From: Suillus spraguei
Lineage: Eukaryota > Basidiomycota > Agaricomycetes > Boletales > Suillaceae
Assembly: GCA_016800925.1 (NCBI GenBank)
Contig: JABCPU010000187.1
Coordinates: 62,001 to 126,000 of the forward strand
Length of the DNA stretch: 64,000 bases
Reading direction: 5' to 3'
The notes below the pieces were generated by a model. That model worked only from the letters and a program-made list of their open reading frames with translations, was not told where the DNA came from and made no database searches. Position numbers and translations under genes: made by a program. This document shows, piece after piece, positions 33,707-46,098 of this stretch. Positions within the stretch are counted from its first letter, which is position 1. Every line of letters begins with the position of its first letter.

Positions 33707-35832
33707 ATGATATTCGATCGTCCGCATGTTCTACTACACCATAGCATGCTAAGGACCACTTTCAAAGGTGTCGATCATCCAATATCCACCTCGGATGTAT
33801 CCATACACCAATTCCGCGGAATCAAATATGCCAGTGTACCAGCCCGATTTCGTCAATCAAAACTCGTCAGTTCATACCCCCCCTCAGTTGACGCAACGCA
33901 TTACGGGTACGTCATCTTTTCATGTTGTATCTGTTCAACTGCTAAAGTATTCGCTCAGCCCAATATGCCCACAGCCTAACCAGAATAGCTTTGAAGAGGA
34001 GTTCGGTCTTGCCGACAGTGATATCCCAAGACAAGTCTTTAAACAGGACGAGTTTGAGTGTCTCAATTTGAACATCACTTGTCCTGCTGGTCATCATCGT
34101 AAATCACACATTCCTGTTATGGTTTGGATCCATGGGTGAGATCAGTTTCATCTCCTTCATGTGATAGATGCTCATACGAGTAGTGGAGGTAACCGCGGTT
34201 GTGGCTCAAGTTGGATCTATGATGGCGGCGCTCTGGTTAGAAAGAGCGTTTGTATTGGTTCACCGATCATAGTGGTCACAATCAAGTACGTTTCCTTCTA
34301 CCTTACGTAAATCAGTGTGGTGGTATTCATTCATGGTTAGCTTTCGCATAGGAGTATTTGGTGTCGCTGCAAACATGCATTTGGCAGAAGACAACCGAGC
34401 AGCAGGCGACGAAGGCGTAGGAAACTATGGTTAGTCTATTTTGTGTCTCTCATCGCTTTAACTGATGTATTATCCTACAGGTCTGCGCGACCAACGTCAG
34501 GCTCTAGAATGGGTGAACCACTTCATCGCAGATTTTGGGGGAGACCCATCCAATGTCACCCTATTCGGTCATTCTTCGGGAGCAGCTGACATCATTGCTC
34601 ACCTGTACTCCAATGCCAACTTGACTCGCCCCGTATTTGCTCGGGCAATTGTTCAAAGTGCGATCGTCGACCACAACCCCCCAGAACCACATTCAGCTGG
34701 ATGGCAACTGTCCAGAGCATTGGCTCCACTACATGCTTCTTCTGTCGCACAACTTCGTGCTATAGATCCTGAAAGACTTGTCAACATCAATCTCCCCTTC
34801 CGTGCAGTCGATGACGGTGTCTTCTTCAGAAAAGGATTCAAAGACATTCTCTTCCCGCCCTCAGAGTCGGAAGAATCTGCCAGAGCTCCTCATGACAGAG
34901 GTCTGCATCCGCTGCGGTTTGCCATTCGTAAGGCAAAAAACATGAGTCGAAGCCCGCACCCAGTGAGCTGCGGTCAGCCTACCGTTCCCCATACATCCAC
35001 CACTAGTCTTCAGCCTCTCCTTATCGGTGACTGTGCATGCGATTCTTCTCTTTGGTCACAGCCTGCACGTCAGTGGGCCGCCTCCGCTGTTGTGCGACGA
35101 ATTCGTGCCATCTGCCAGTCTATCACAAAAGCCTCTGCTCTTCTTAATGCTTATGAGATCGGCTCGCACATTTTTGCGGAAGATCTCACCGACCGTTTAC
35201 TCGAGCTCGTAGAGGATGCACGTATAACATGGCCCACAGAATGTGTTGTTCAAGCTGCGCAGAGGACTGGTCAACAGGTCTGGCGGTATGTATTTGATCA
35301 GGAGGGTCCTGCAAATGGAATGCCCCACCATGCAGCAGACTTGGTATACTTGTTTGACAACGTCTCGCTCCCATTATCACCTTCATCCTCACCTACTGCT
35401 TTTGACGATGACGAGTCGCTTCCATCACTCTCATCGTCAAGATCGACTTCTGCTGACAAGAGCGAGATCCTCGACAAGACGTGCACCCTCGACGAGCTTG
35501 ACCTCATCGATATCGACAAGTTCTCTTGCGGCTCAGAATCTAGTTTCAGCGGGTGGACCCAACCCGTCGTTGACGAGTTGATGTATGCTCGTGTGCGAGA
35601 CGCAATACAAGAACGGTGGATCGCATTCGCGTGCGGAGAGCAGCCATGGAACAATTCCCGTGGCAAGGTGTTCGTTTTTGGCCCTGAGGGCGAAACTGGC
35701 GAGCGAAGTGCGGGTATATTTGGGGGCAGGCGTCGTCAAAAGATATGGGAGGATGTGTTGAAGCCTTTGGGCATGGGGCTCGTGCAAAAGGTCGCACAAG
35801 AGCTCAGCAATGGGCCTGGGCTGGCGCGGTAA
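33707..35832 (+). CDS. Type B carboxylesterase/lipase (alpha/beta hydrolase)
   Basis: Hydrolyses carboxylic esters, with a Ser-Glu/Asp-His triad. Five or so exons from ATG 33,707: TTFKGVDHPISTSDVSIHQF, RGIKYASVPARFRQ, ECLNLNITCP, VMVWIHGGGNRG (oxyanion-hole HGG), DGGALVRKS, VVTINFRIGVFG, GNYGLRDQRQALEWV, and NVTLFGHSSGAADIIAHL, where GHSSG is the nucleophile elbow. PHHAADLVYLFDNV supplies the His. About 600 residues. No signal peptide is visible, unlike many secreted members, so it is likely intracellular. The C-terminal 145 codons and 3' flank are present again, inverted and broken, at 62,690-63,130. Confidence 0.93.
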
Positions 35833-37194
35833 TCGCGGTGACTCGTGAATCCTGTTGCTCATTGTTATCTCTCAAAAGCGGATACCACGCAATATTTAGT
35901 TTGATTATGTTTGCAGGGGATAGATGGATATGTTTGGAGGCTGATTTGTGTTGTTTTTCTTTCTTTCTTAGGGTACGGTTGAGCTCATTTGGAATATCGC
36001 ATTTGTACATCTATGGTCACACTTGCACGTCTACTATGTAATATACACATTATTTTAATCTTGCATTAATCTCAAGAGCGAGACAGACCATGTTACAGCC
36101 AAAAACAGGTTGCAGCATAACATGATGCGGAGAATGCAATACCGTCGGCTATCTGTCATGCGCGCATCTTACCTCCCATGCCTGATGTGGACCAGCCTTG
36201 CCATCGCCCTACATAATCAATGGTAGATCCTCCGAGTCGAGGAGAAGTTACGAAAGATGTCATGAAGTCCGCGCAAACTCTGCGTCAAAGTCTGGAGAAC
36301 ACGTCTTGACAACATCTCGGTGGACTTGTCTTGTGATTGGAAAGTTCCGGGTAGTCAAAGGTCTGTCTGTTGACTCTATTATCACAACCACTCTGTTGTA
36401 TACATCAGCCACCGTCAGGTACACTGCTATCTAGGTCAACTACCATCACGCAAATCCTGTCATCCTTGTCAACTTGCCGTCGCGGTTTTACGAAGCTGCG
36501 GACATTGGCAGGCGGGAGGAACTCAGGAAATAGGGTGGTCGGAGGAAGTAGTAGACAGAGTTGGGGCAAGCGTGAGAGACTCACAGGGATCAGAAGAGAT
36601 GGAGGTAAATATTTTGATGCGGCAGGCAGGCGGGATGATAGTGACATCATGCGGCGGCCTTTCGAACCCACTGACAAGACAAAAGCCTGCAGGCAGTTTA
36701 CATAGACCTCACGCAGACCGGCCGAATCCCATATTTTGTGAGATCATCAAATTCTCAGTCTCCAACTTGGAGTCCAAGGACCGTTCACTCGACGAGGGTG
36801 AGCATTATTACACTTACTTCCCCCTTCTTGGCGAAGAAGACTTGGTCACATTTTGATCACACTTGTGAGCAAACGACATACAACATGTGTCCTCGTGACT
36901 TCTGACTTGCAAATACTAGCACATGCGAGTATTTCTAAATCATGTTCCATGCTCAAGTTGGCGGCCACCGGTGGGGTGATCTTGTTGTGTAGTCTGCTTT
37001 GTGGACATTAAAAATGCACGGGCAACGGTGTGGTAAAACTTTGAAAGTGCCATCAGGTGAGCAAAAGACTAAGCACCTAGTATGGAGTAATTTCACTAAT
37101 GTCAAACAGACCCACACCAGGCATCATATGACACCCTGGCGGACGCGAGATTTATGGAATCTCACCACATTCCCAATCGTGCCTGAAGCAACAC

Positions 37195-37206
37195 ACATAA
37201 AAGCGA
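37195..37206 (+). promoter_or_regulatory. TATA-like box of secreted-protein copy A
   Basis: CACATAAAAGCGATTG lies about 115 bases before the ATG at 37,318. The same element precedes copies B and C at nearly the same distance. Confidence 0.5.
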
Positions 37207-37317
37207 TTGTCTAGCCAAAGAGTTGCTGGGAAGTTGAAATAACTGCACCGTGCATGTTTTCATTACGCCATTCCCTTACTACTTACTAGATCTAACAGTT
37301 AACACATCAGTGCAACC

Positions 37318-37743
37318 ATGATTTGTTTTGTACTGGCCGTTTCCTTGTTCCTTGCACTCCGCACGGGAGTTAGTGCAAACTGCGAGGCCTGTCCTCGTTG
37401 CGATCTTGAGCAAATCAGTATATCGTAAGGGAATGCATGTCTCAACTACTGGACGATACTATCACGTGCTCTTACCCATCTGTTGCAAATCCGGGAACGT
37501 TCAATAACTGCTCATACAGTGAATCGGCCGTAAGTATCTCTCTTACAGTAGTGGACGCACACACTCAACGATTTATCGGAAATGCCAGTCTTGGGCACTC
37601 ACAGCTGGTCCCAGCGATATCTGTGCAACGGAATTGGGACTCAACTCAAATGTGAACCTCCGAATGATCCTTACAACCTTGTCGTCCCAGGCTGTACCGC
37701 TTCATACGGGTATGTCGGTGGGGTGAACAGTGGACTGTTGTGA
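37318..37743 (+). pseudogene. Cysteine-rich secreted protein copy A, broken
   Basis: The signal peptide is intact (MICFVLAVSLFLALRTGVSA) and the mature part begins NCEACPRCDLEQISIS. Then CAA of the paralogues is TAA (near 37,426). Ten bases are deleted after CTACTGGAC (near 37,453), and one A is missing in the second exon (CTCAACTCAAATGTG, near 37,650). The intron position (GTAAGT after GAATCGGCC) is the same as in copies B and C. Three independent lesions make it a clear pseudogene. It forms a tandem pair with copy B, 960 bases downstream. Confidence 0.9.
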
Positions 37744-38158
37744 AGGAAATGCGAAAAGACCTGGTAGTGATTCACATATATGTAGAAGGCTGTTCTGATG
37801 CAGACATATAGCTTGGTGCGCTATTGATGGTACTAGCTCTTATGTCTGTCTTACAGTCGAGGATGCATCGGAAGGCTGTCCAATAGGCACGTCAACGAGG
37901 AGTGCACGCGGTATGGGTGTCGGGTGGCATCTCTATCAATGCTACACTGAGATTGAAAATGCATGTGAAACGGTGTGATAAATCTTGTGGGTGCCATCAG
38001 GTGAGCAAAAAGACTGAGCAACTAGCATGGGTATGGGTATCGCTTTGGAAGTAATTTCACTGATGTCATTCAAACAGACCCACGCTACGCATCATATGAT
38101 ACCGCTGGCGAAACGCGAGATTGATGGAATCTCACCACACCCCCACTCATGCTTTTGC

Positions 38159-38170
38159 ATATAAAAGCGA
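38159..38170 (+). promoter_or_regulatory. TATA-like box of secreted-protein copy B
   Basis: ATATAAAAGCGACTGTCC lies about 115 bases upstream of the copy B ATG. It sits in a block of some 260 bases conserved upstream of all three paralogues. Confidence 0.55.
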
Positions 38171-38277
38171 CTGTCCAGCCAAAGAGTAGCTGAGCAGTTG
38201 AAATAACTACACCGTGTACGTTTTCGTTGCGCGTTCTCCTTACCGCTAGATCTAACAATTAACACGTCAGTGCAACC

Positions 38278-38713
38278 ATGATTCGTTTTGTACTGGCCAT
38301 TGCCTTGTTCCTTGTGCTTGGCACGGGAGTTAGAGCAAACTGCGAGGCCTGTCCTAATTGCGATTATGAGCAAATCAGTGTATCGCAAGGGGATGCATGT
38401 CTTAACTACTGGACATGTTCAGGCGATACTATTACGTGCTCTTACCCTTCTGTTGCAAATCCGGGAACGTTCAATAACTGCTCATACAGTGAATCGGCCG
38501 TAAGTAACTGTCTTTTGCAGCAGTTCATGCACACTTACCGAATTTCGGAAATACCAGGATTGGGCACTCACAGCTGGCCCCAGCGAAATTTGTTTCTCAT
38601 ATTCGGGACTCAACTCAAAATGTGAACCTCCAAATGACCCTTACAACCTTGTCGTCCCAGGCTGCACCGCTTCATACGGGTATGTCGGTGAAAATAACAG
38701 TGGGCTGTTATAA
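38278..38713 (+). CDS. Small secreted cysteine-rich protein, copy B (intact)
   Basis: Two exons. Exon 1 encodes a signal peptide MIRFVLAIALFLVLGTGVRA and NCEACPNCDYEQISVSQGDA, then CLNYWTCSGDTITCSYPSVA and NPGTFNNCSYSESA. A GTAAGT … CAG intron (phase 0) joins DWALTAGPSEICFSYSGLNS, KCEPPNDPYNLVVPGCTASY and GYVGENNSGLL, stop at 38,711. The mature protein is about 100 residues with ten cysteines (three close together at the N-terminus as CxxCxxC, the rest spread), suggesting five disulphides. It is presumably extracellular. I recognise no named family. Such proteins may be effectors, wall proteins or defence proteins; the sequence does not decide. Confidence 0.82.
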
Positions 38714-39275
38714 AGTAAATGGATCGAGGTGTCAAAGAGCCTGGCACAAGATGGTTATTTATACCTAATTACAAGTATACGAACTGTGAATGTATATTGG
38801 AACAGATCTGACGTTGGCTACGCCGCTGACGAAAATTAGCATGTAAGAACCTTCAAAGCTTCCTGGTCCACGGGACGTTTTATAATACTTTTTTAATTTT
38901 AGTATTGTATCACTCTTTTGTGGTTTGTTTTTCATTTAAAGCAAATTTACAACTGAATGATCGATCATTAGGATGAGAGCGAGAACGTGAGACTAGCATT
39001 TGCACGTTCAGCCATGGGTTGGTACCTGACTTGCCTTACGGTTGTAGACTGAATGCAAACACATGAAGCCATGTCTCGATAGGGAACCGCATAAACTAGA
39101 GACTATTAACAACTGTTTGCGAATACATTAATCATAACTTGTAGCAGCTATTGATACAATGCCAGATGTAGACTATGTTGAATGCCCACCCTGATGTGAA
39201 CGGTTGAATGCCCACGCTATGCAATAAGCGACCGTTGAATCTTTTTGATGTCTGACAAACTCCACGCGTTAATAC
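38714..39275. other. Intergenic, no gene recognised
   Basis: AT-rich trailer between copy B and the convergent SHMT gene. A short motif, TGAATGCCCAC, is repeated near 39,180 and 39,205. Confidence 0.5.
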
Positions 39276-41243
39276 CTAAAAGTCCTCCTCAATACCCGCC
39301 GGACGCGTGAGCGTGCTAACATCCACGCCAGGAAGCGGCCATCTTCGTGCAAACGCGACGACATCCCTGTGGAGATCTTGTACCTGTGCCGCACCTGCTG
39401 AGCCTTTCGCCGTTGCAGCGCGGATGAAGTCCTTGAGAAGCTTGGAGCCAGCCTCCTTTTGAAGGAAGAGTGAGAGCTGCACAGCCCGGTGCAAGAAGCT
39501 AGCGACAGCCTTGATGTCCTCCTCGGTCATGTCACGGGACGTGAGCGCCGATGTGCCGAGACGGATACCACCAGGAGTCTGGGCAGATGCATCACCAGAC
39601 ACTGCATTTTCTGTTGCAAAATTCCAACATTAGTATCTTCCATTTTCATACAAGAGACATATCTAACTGTTGATCGTGATGCCCAAAAGGTCGCACACCT
39701 TCTCGACTTTGCTGCCAGTCAAACCAAGGGGACGGAGGTCCCACAGAACAAGGTGGTTATCAGTACCGCCAGTCTGGAGTTTGTAGCCGTGCTCCTGAAG
39801 GGCAGCTGCAAGTGTTTGCGCATTGGCAATAACCTGTCTAGCGTAGGCCTTGAATGCAGGCTGGGATACCTGAAGAAGGGCAGTAGCGACAGCGGCAATA
39901 GTCTGGTATAATTTTGTTATCAGCTTGTGATTGATGGCCAAGAGATTGAAGCACCAACGTTATTGTGAGGGCCACCTTGACAGGCAGGGAAAACAGCGTC
40001 GTTAACACGCTTCTCGAGATCCTGGGTATTGGGCCCGTCTCTTTTAAAAAAGATTAGACCAGCCCGAGGGCCGCGGAGGGTCTTGTGGCTGAGATGTGTC
40101 AATATGAAACGAGTCTCGGTTGTGAACAGAAAACTCACGTCGTAGTGGTAACGATGTCACAGTAATCGAAAGGGTTATTCAGTGTTTGTGCCGCGACAAG
40201 ACCACTGGTATGTGCGATATCAGCCATGAGGTATGCACCCTCTGCATCCGCAGTCTTCTTCAAAGTAGCATAGTCCCAGTCACGAGGATAAGCAGAGGCA
40301 CCGCAGATGATTAGTCTGGGCTTGAAAATCTTTGCTTGCCGCTCAAGGCCTGCATAGTCGATAAGTTGTGTCGTGGGATCAATTGCGTAAGGGAAAGACT
40401 GAAAGTATATTGAAGAAGCGGTCATCTTCTTTTTGGCAGTCTGATTGATCGAATCTCAGAACTCAAGATAGCTATTGACATGGCAAAAGAAGCTCACATA
40501 GTAGCCGTGCGTGAGATGTCCACCATCTGGGAGACCAAGACCCATCAAACGGTCCTGAGGCTGAATGAGAGCGGTTAAAGCTGCAAAGCTATCGGTCACG
40601 TAAGGTGAGGATCACATAAGTGACGTCGGACATACTTAGCGGTCTAGCATGGGAGTATTGAATGTCAAGATTACAGAGTGCCTGATTGTGGAATACTCAC
40701 AGAGCCAGAGTAGGGTTGGACGTTTACACCCCATTTCGCAGGATCGAGGTTGAACGCTTCAAGGGCCCGCTTGCGGCAAAGAATCTCGAGTTCGTCAATA
40801 TGTTCATTACCACCATAGTACCGGGCATTTGGAAGACCCTCTGAGTACTTGTTGGTCAATATTGAGCCATTTGCCTCGAGAGTTGCGCGACTCGTCAAGT
40901 TCTAAGAAATGTTTCAGAAAACATGAAGATAGAGGACAGTGGACTGTGAGGTCTACCTCAGACGCAATAAGTTCGAGTCCAGAAAACTGCCTCCAAGTTT
41001 CCTTGTCGATAATGTTCTGCACTTCAGGATCAATCTCTGCTAGAGGTGCATACAGGACTTTGTTCTGCAATAATGAAGCAGCTTCTTGGTAAGGACACGT
41101 AACTGATTGCAAATAGTACGCACGAAGTCTGGAGTGCTAGAGGTTGCCATTGTTCTTGAACTGAGTGCAAGGCTCTGTTTGAAACGCAGGGATGATGAAG
41201 GAGTGGCAGAGAGATAAAGAGGACGAGTAAGCAAGCGCAGCAT
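39276..41243 (-). CDS. SHMT: Serine hydroxymethyltransferase with mitochondrial presequence
   Basis: PLP enzyme converting serine and tetrahydrofolate to glycine and methylene-THF. ATG 41,243 gives a basic, hydroxylated presequence ([20 protein letters not shown]…) typical of mitochondrial import; an internal ATG at 41,150 starts MATSSTPDF in frame, the usual cytosolic start. Downstream exons encode [97 protein letters not shown], and the PLP-lysine block [66 protein letters not shown] follow. Stop at 39,276. About ten short introns. All active-site landmarks are present, so it is surely functional. One or two very small exons were not resolved base by base. Confidence 0.96.
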
Positions 41244-41689
41244 CTCAATCTCGAAATTTGAATGAGGGTAATATAATAAGATAAACGGATAATCCCGATC
41301 TGAGTCACATCTAAGATAAAATATATTTATTTGTCCAAAAGATAAACCAAACAAATAACGGTTAAGCATAAACGCTGGGTTTAAACTATGAAATCTATTT
41401 TGCGACACAATGAAAGTCTAACTTAGTAACTTATTATGCTTCAAACAATAAGCTGCTGCGTGAGTGTCCATGCGTCCACAACCACGGCGTTGTTTCCATA
41501 TAAAAAGACAAGGTAGATGGCCTCGAATCAACATCTTGTACGTGCTACTCGTAACTCCAGCCTCCTCTTTCGTCATTTTATCATCTTAACGAAATTCTAG
41601 ATCAGAGCCAGGAGCTCTTACGTTCATTCTGACGCTAGTTGAATCTCACAACCACCTACACTCGCTCAAATATATCACCTTCTACAGTT

Positions 41690-43011
41690 ATGGGTTTCTC
41701 TCGAAACTTTTTTGTAGTCGTTATGCTGGCTTCCCTGGCTAGCGCGGCACCTCTTGCATCTTACTACGTGCTCGTATCCAATTCTTCCGATTTTTTCCAA
41801 CAACAAAATGGTCTCGATGCACAAAAACTGAATGCTCAGTTTGCCACAATGACCTCCAATGATTCTTGTACCAGTGAGTTATTCAACAATTTTTCTTGCT
41901 CTCACCCATTCATTGATCTTGTGACCGTGCCACAGGTGGTACTCAGGCATGCGTTGGTGGTGCTTTCGCACAGTGCATTGGAAACTCCTGGGAGCTCACG
42001 CCTTGCTCGTCCGGTTTGTCTTGTTTCGCACTTCCCCTTGTCACCAAAGCTGGCACCAGTCTCGCTTGCGACACACAAAGTGATGCTGAAGCACGTTTTA
42101 TCGCTGCTGGTGTTCAGGGAGGGGTTACTGGATATGGTACCACGAGCAGCACAACCACTGATGGTGGCGATTGTATCGAGACCACTACAAGTGCTTCACC
42201 ATCTCCCACAAGCACTCCTACCTCGAGCATTTATGACCCATGTGCTTCCTCAACTCTCGTGACTTCATCTTCCCTGACCAGCCCTTCGATGAATTCGGTG
42301 AAAAGGCGTCAATTTGGTTCCTCGTACGCACCTACCTTTGGCTTTGGCAGTCCAACCACCATTGTCACTACTTCATCTACTCTGGTTGGCACTGCCTTGT
42401 CCACCAATGTAGCGAGCTCTTCTGCCACATCAATTAGTTTTACGAGTGTTTTGACGAGTTCCTCTGTCATTTCCACTCCTGCGACCGTCTTTGGCTTCGG
42501 TACTTCTACTGGGAGCATTGCTTCAAGTCCCTCAACCTCTCCCGTTGAATCCACAGGGACTGGAACTGCGCTTCTCACTTCTTCGACTCCTCTTATAACA
42601 CCTGCACCAGCTGTCACCACTGGCGCGAACAATGTTTCCACTGTATTTGTTTTGACCACTGTGGTTGTTACTGTGACAGCTAATGGTACGGCTGTACCCA
42701 ACATGCCAGCAACGGCGACGAGTAAGGGGTTGAGCGGAACTGTATCGTCTACTGTCTCTGCTGTGACACAAACTCCACCTGCTATGTTCTCTGTTTCCCC
42801 ATCTCCATCTTATGCCCCAGCCACTACCGTTAACTTGAACAGCCCCTCCGTCACTCCAACTGCAAGCGCCATATCCAGTGCAGTGTCATCTCCCTTTGTT
42901 TCTGCATCACCGAACATCCAGGTTGGTGCTACATCTCCATCCGTTGTTACTTCTTCGACTGCTTCATCTCCGTTCAACTTTGTCTCGGCATCCCCAACAG
43001 TGACTTATTGA
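41690..43011 (+). CDS. CBM19-like, Ser/Thr-rich secreted wall protein
   Basis: Signal peptide MGFSRNFFVVVMLASLASAA. Then FFQQQNGLDAQKLNAQFATM and NDSCT, an intron (donor GTGAGT), and SGTQACVGGAFAQCIGNSWE, LTPCSSGLSCFALPLVTKAG, SLACDTQSDAEARFIAAG. The cysteine spacing and the N-A-Q-F/A-x-Q-C-x pattern fit the carbohydrate-binding family 19 (chitin-binding) module of fungi. The remaining 300 residues are almost wholly Ser/Thr/Ala/Val/Pro, with one KRRQF dibasic stretch, as in O-mannosylated wall proteins. The C-terminus ends SPTVTY, without an obvious GPI hydrophobic tail. Binding to chitin is inferred from the module only. Confidence 0.7.
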
Positions 43012-43352
43012 AGAAGTGGATTGTATCAATGATAGATTATATTCATGATGGATTATAGGAACTCTAATCGAACTCGGGACCCTCGGTCATATACCCACGC
43101 ACTGTGTTGATTTGCTATTATATAGCTTATATAGTTCAAGATGCAGGACGTCTTGTTATTGTCTTACGATCAACTCAATATACTTGCTGTTTACGCAAAC
43201 GAACAAAACCTAAGATTAGGGTTAGGGTTTGGCCGTGAGAGATACCTGCCTTAATTCGTCCCCGCGTGACACTTGCTGGTACTGATCTGCAAAAGCCTCG
43301 TGCTGCTCCCCAATCAGCTTTCTGCAGGCGCACACGCAGCGCTCTAACGGTC
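43012..43352. other. Intergenic, with a tRNA-like minus-strand relic
   Basis: At 43,065-43,130 the minus strand carries GAGTTCGATTA (box B-like) after a box A-like TAGCAAATCAAC, but the T-stem does not pair, so it is not a tRNA gene. TTAGGGTTAGGG occurs near 43,215. Confidence 0.45.
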
Positions 43353-45605
43353 ATGAACAACATCACACTCAATAATGTTGAACAAGTCCTCGGCGCACAT
43401 GAACCCGAATTATCACAGAACCTGACGGGGCTCTTTGCGAAGCTTCTAGAGCGAAACCAAGACCCGACGTTTGTACAGAACTATACTGTGGGTCCCATCA
43501 TATCCTGTGCTTTGTCACCATCTGGACCAGAAAAACTAGGGTGCCATAAAACTGCGGTTCACCAAAGAGTTTCAGACGCGGAAGGGTCGCAATCCTATCA
43601 GCTTCAGTGCTTTTGGCAGAGCATGCTATGCGGCAGGGATCGTGAAGACATTTCTTGCCATCGTGACGTCCCATCTGTACACGCAATCGCAATCGCAGCC
43701 GAAAGAACGATATATTGGCCAGTACAATGCGCTCGAAGCTCTGGGAGAATTTATGAAGACTGGTAATCTTGCTGAGCGACGTACGCTTTTGGAGGAAATG
43801 AAGAAGAACCATGCTATCAACATCTGCTTATCGGTAAGAATATATAAGACTTTGTCTGACTTAAATAATTTCCCGAGTTCTCATCTACCTCTTAGCATCT
43901 GAACCACCCTCTCTGCATTTTCCGTCACTTAGCCATCAATATCTTACGCGTACTCGCCAGCGAATCCGTACTGGGAGAGAATTCATCTGTAACAGAAGTA
44001 GCAGATATAATCGCAGCTGTCTGCAGATTCGCTTTAGAAGGACCCGATTTCTTCATTGAGGGTATGCGATCTCCAAATACAACATGGCAAAGTCAGATAA
44101 TTATGGGTGCAACTGATGTGTGTGTCGTTATTCTGTCTTATCAATCCTGTGCTCGACTAAGTTCCTCCATGAGGTACCTTCAAAACGAGCCGCAGAGCAC
44201 GTACCTCGATTTTACGCCACGGCTCAAGAAAGTGCTCTATGGACTGCCCACGGGCTCTTGTGTACTACACCACCCCCATCGCGGAAACATTGTCTTGACA
44301 TTCTGAAGAAGAAACCAGAAATTCTAGACCTACTTTTTGACTGCGCCATCATCACTCGCCCGCCTTGGTATCCTGAAACACCAGCCGATTCCATCGCGTG
44401 CGAGGTCATAGCCCTCCTCTTCCAGTGGCCACCGCACATTGTACCAGGCGTTTCGACGCCTCAAGACAATGCCTTTAGAGCACAGGAGTGGAAGGCCATG
44501 ACCCAAGCTGTAGCCATCCTGACGTCTCGAGATGACTGGTGTGAGAAGATCATCGAAGTATGGATGAAAATTGAAGAGGAAGATTGGCGTGAGGTTCGGG
44601 GGTGAGTGATGTCCTCCGTATTTCCGTTACACGACTGACCATCCCCCAATAAAGCTGGTTTGATCGTGTCGAGGTTGATTACCATGCGTCCGAGCCGCTC
44701 GACGAAGATACTTTCGTTCAGGTATTTAAATATAGAGGTTTGTCGCCAACGTGTCTCTCTTGATAAAACACACTCAATGGTATAAATGGCTTACAGGCAC
44801 ATCCCGTATCGCTATGCTGAGACTAGTTGGTACCCTCAGTCACGCGGCCGAGTCTTGCGGTGTTACCAACGCCGAGATCGAGTCACTGCTCCGAATGGCA
44901 TACCTTGCTTCACGCAAAGTCAAGAGTGTGAATGAGCTCGACCATAGTAAACCGGAGGATCGATATATGTGTACCGAGCGTATGGAAGAGATCTTCCGCA
45001 GCCCTGTGTACACCGTGTCCCTGAACATGCAGGTGGATGCACCTCTCCAGATCCCGGATGAAAGTATCATGGGACCAACGGCCCTCGCACGCCTGCTCGT
45101 CGTGCTTGCCCAACGAAAAGCCTTCGATACCATCCAGGGACTCAAAAAAGCACCGAATGGTCTTTCATCCTCCACCTGTCTCAATCACGTACAACAAATC
45201 ACGAATCCTGATGTTATCCGACGATTTTTGAAGATAGCACTGCAGCGCGTCAAGGCGGGTATGGACAAGGGCCGTGAACGCGCTCGCAAGGCGGACAATG
45301 ATTACGCTAGGGCTGCGTTCATGAGCGCCGCAGAGCTCTCCGCTGCGCTGGTCGCATTTGACAGCCACACGCAGAGTCAGTATTCGAAGGAAGTGCTGGG
45401 GGCAAGAAAGGAACTTGCCTTGGCGTTAGGAAATGCAGCTGAGATGGCCATTCGCGAGAAGCGCTGGCAGCAGGCGTTGAGTTTCGGATCCGGTGCGGTG
45501 AATGTTGCTGAGAACATTCCAGCCGGCGAGCATTTGGATACCAGCATTATTGCGAAAAATAAACGGCGCGTTGAGCAAGCGAGGAATGCGATTTCCGCAA
45601 AGTAG
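43353..45605 (+). CDS. Large helical (armadillo/TPR-like) protein of unknown function
   Basis: From ATG 43,353: MNNITLNNVEQVLGAHEPEL, LFAKLLERNQDPTFVQNYT. A 53-base intron (GTGGGT … ACTAG) joins GAIKLRFTKEFQTRKGRNPI, SFSAFGRACYAAGIVKTFLA. Further exons carry HLNHPLCIFRHLAINILRVL, KEVPSKRAAEHVPRFYATAQ, ILDLLFDCAIITRPPWYPET, DWCEKIIEVWMKIEEEDW, WFDRVEVDYHASEPLDEDTF. A long last exon from about 44,796 has EIESLLRMAYLASRKV and three helical pairs near the end (RARKADNDYARAAFMSAAEL, KRWQQALSFGSGAVNVAE), resembling TPR repeats. Soluble, helix-rich and repeat-like, with no catalytic motif. I recognise the style from other mushroom genomes but no named family. Phases of three middle introns were checked and fit. 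Confidence 0.65.
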
Positions 45606-46098
45606 AAGCCATGTAGCTTTAACATGTGAGTTCTTTTTTCTTGGAGTGTTTTTGTGCATGATTCATCTAGTTTTGTGTTCAGCGACCCCCTGTAGCGATC
45701 TTCTGCACCTGTGTGTGATATATTGTACGTTTATATTATTAATGTCGTCGATCGTCGAGTGTATTGATACCTGGAAATTCTCATGAACCTTGAATGATTG
45801 AACGATCTATCTCGAGCATTATCATTTGGTGACCTGGCGATAATCTGATAGGACGAGGGTGAACAAATAGAGGATCCAAGACTCACCGACTCTGATGCCG
45901 AGGAGGATGCTGATGTCTCACATACGCAGACTCTGTAGAGAAACCATTTCTTTAACAGCATACACAGGACGTTCAGATATGGGATGAGAAAAGTGTGGTC
46001 TACGAGCCTGCTGTAAGGAATAATCTACGAGAAATGCCCCAAGTGTTATAACATGATATCTATTATCAAGCTACAGGAATATACACGACTTGATATAT
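45606..46098. other. Intergenic, no gene recognised
   Basis: 3' flank of the helical protein and sequence left of the Harbinger-like element. No domain-bearing ORF. Confidence 0.5.

Larger units (their letters stand above)
35395..37951. repeat. Inverted duplication, left arm (partner 60,963-63,130)
   Basis: Begins inside the carboxylesterase 3' coding region, runs through its 3' flank and the gene-free interval 35,833-36,998, and through the first secreted cysteine-rich gene and its downstream sequence. The same order occurs reversed in 60,963-63,130 with scattered substitutions and small indels. For example, a block near 36,770 (TCCAACTTGGAGTCCAAGGA) matches the complement near 62,190. The interval 35,833-36,998 has no recognisable gene. 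Confidence 0.85.

Noticed and set aside
36405..36677. Minus-strand ORF of 90 codons in the inverted arm
   Set aside because: The counterpart in the right arm does not keep the frame and no domain is visible.
43065..43130. tRNA-like sequence on the minus strand (GAGTTCGATTA with a box A-like motif)
   Set aside because: The T-stem does not pair and no acceptor stem can be drawn; at most a tRNA-derived relic.
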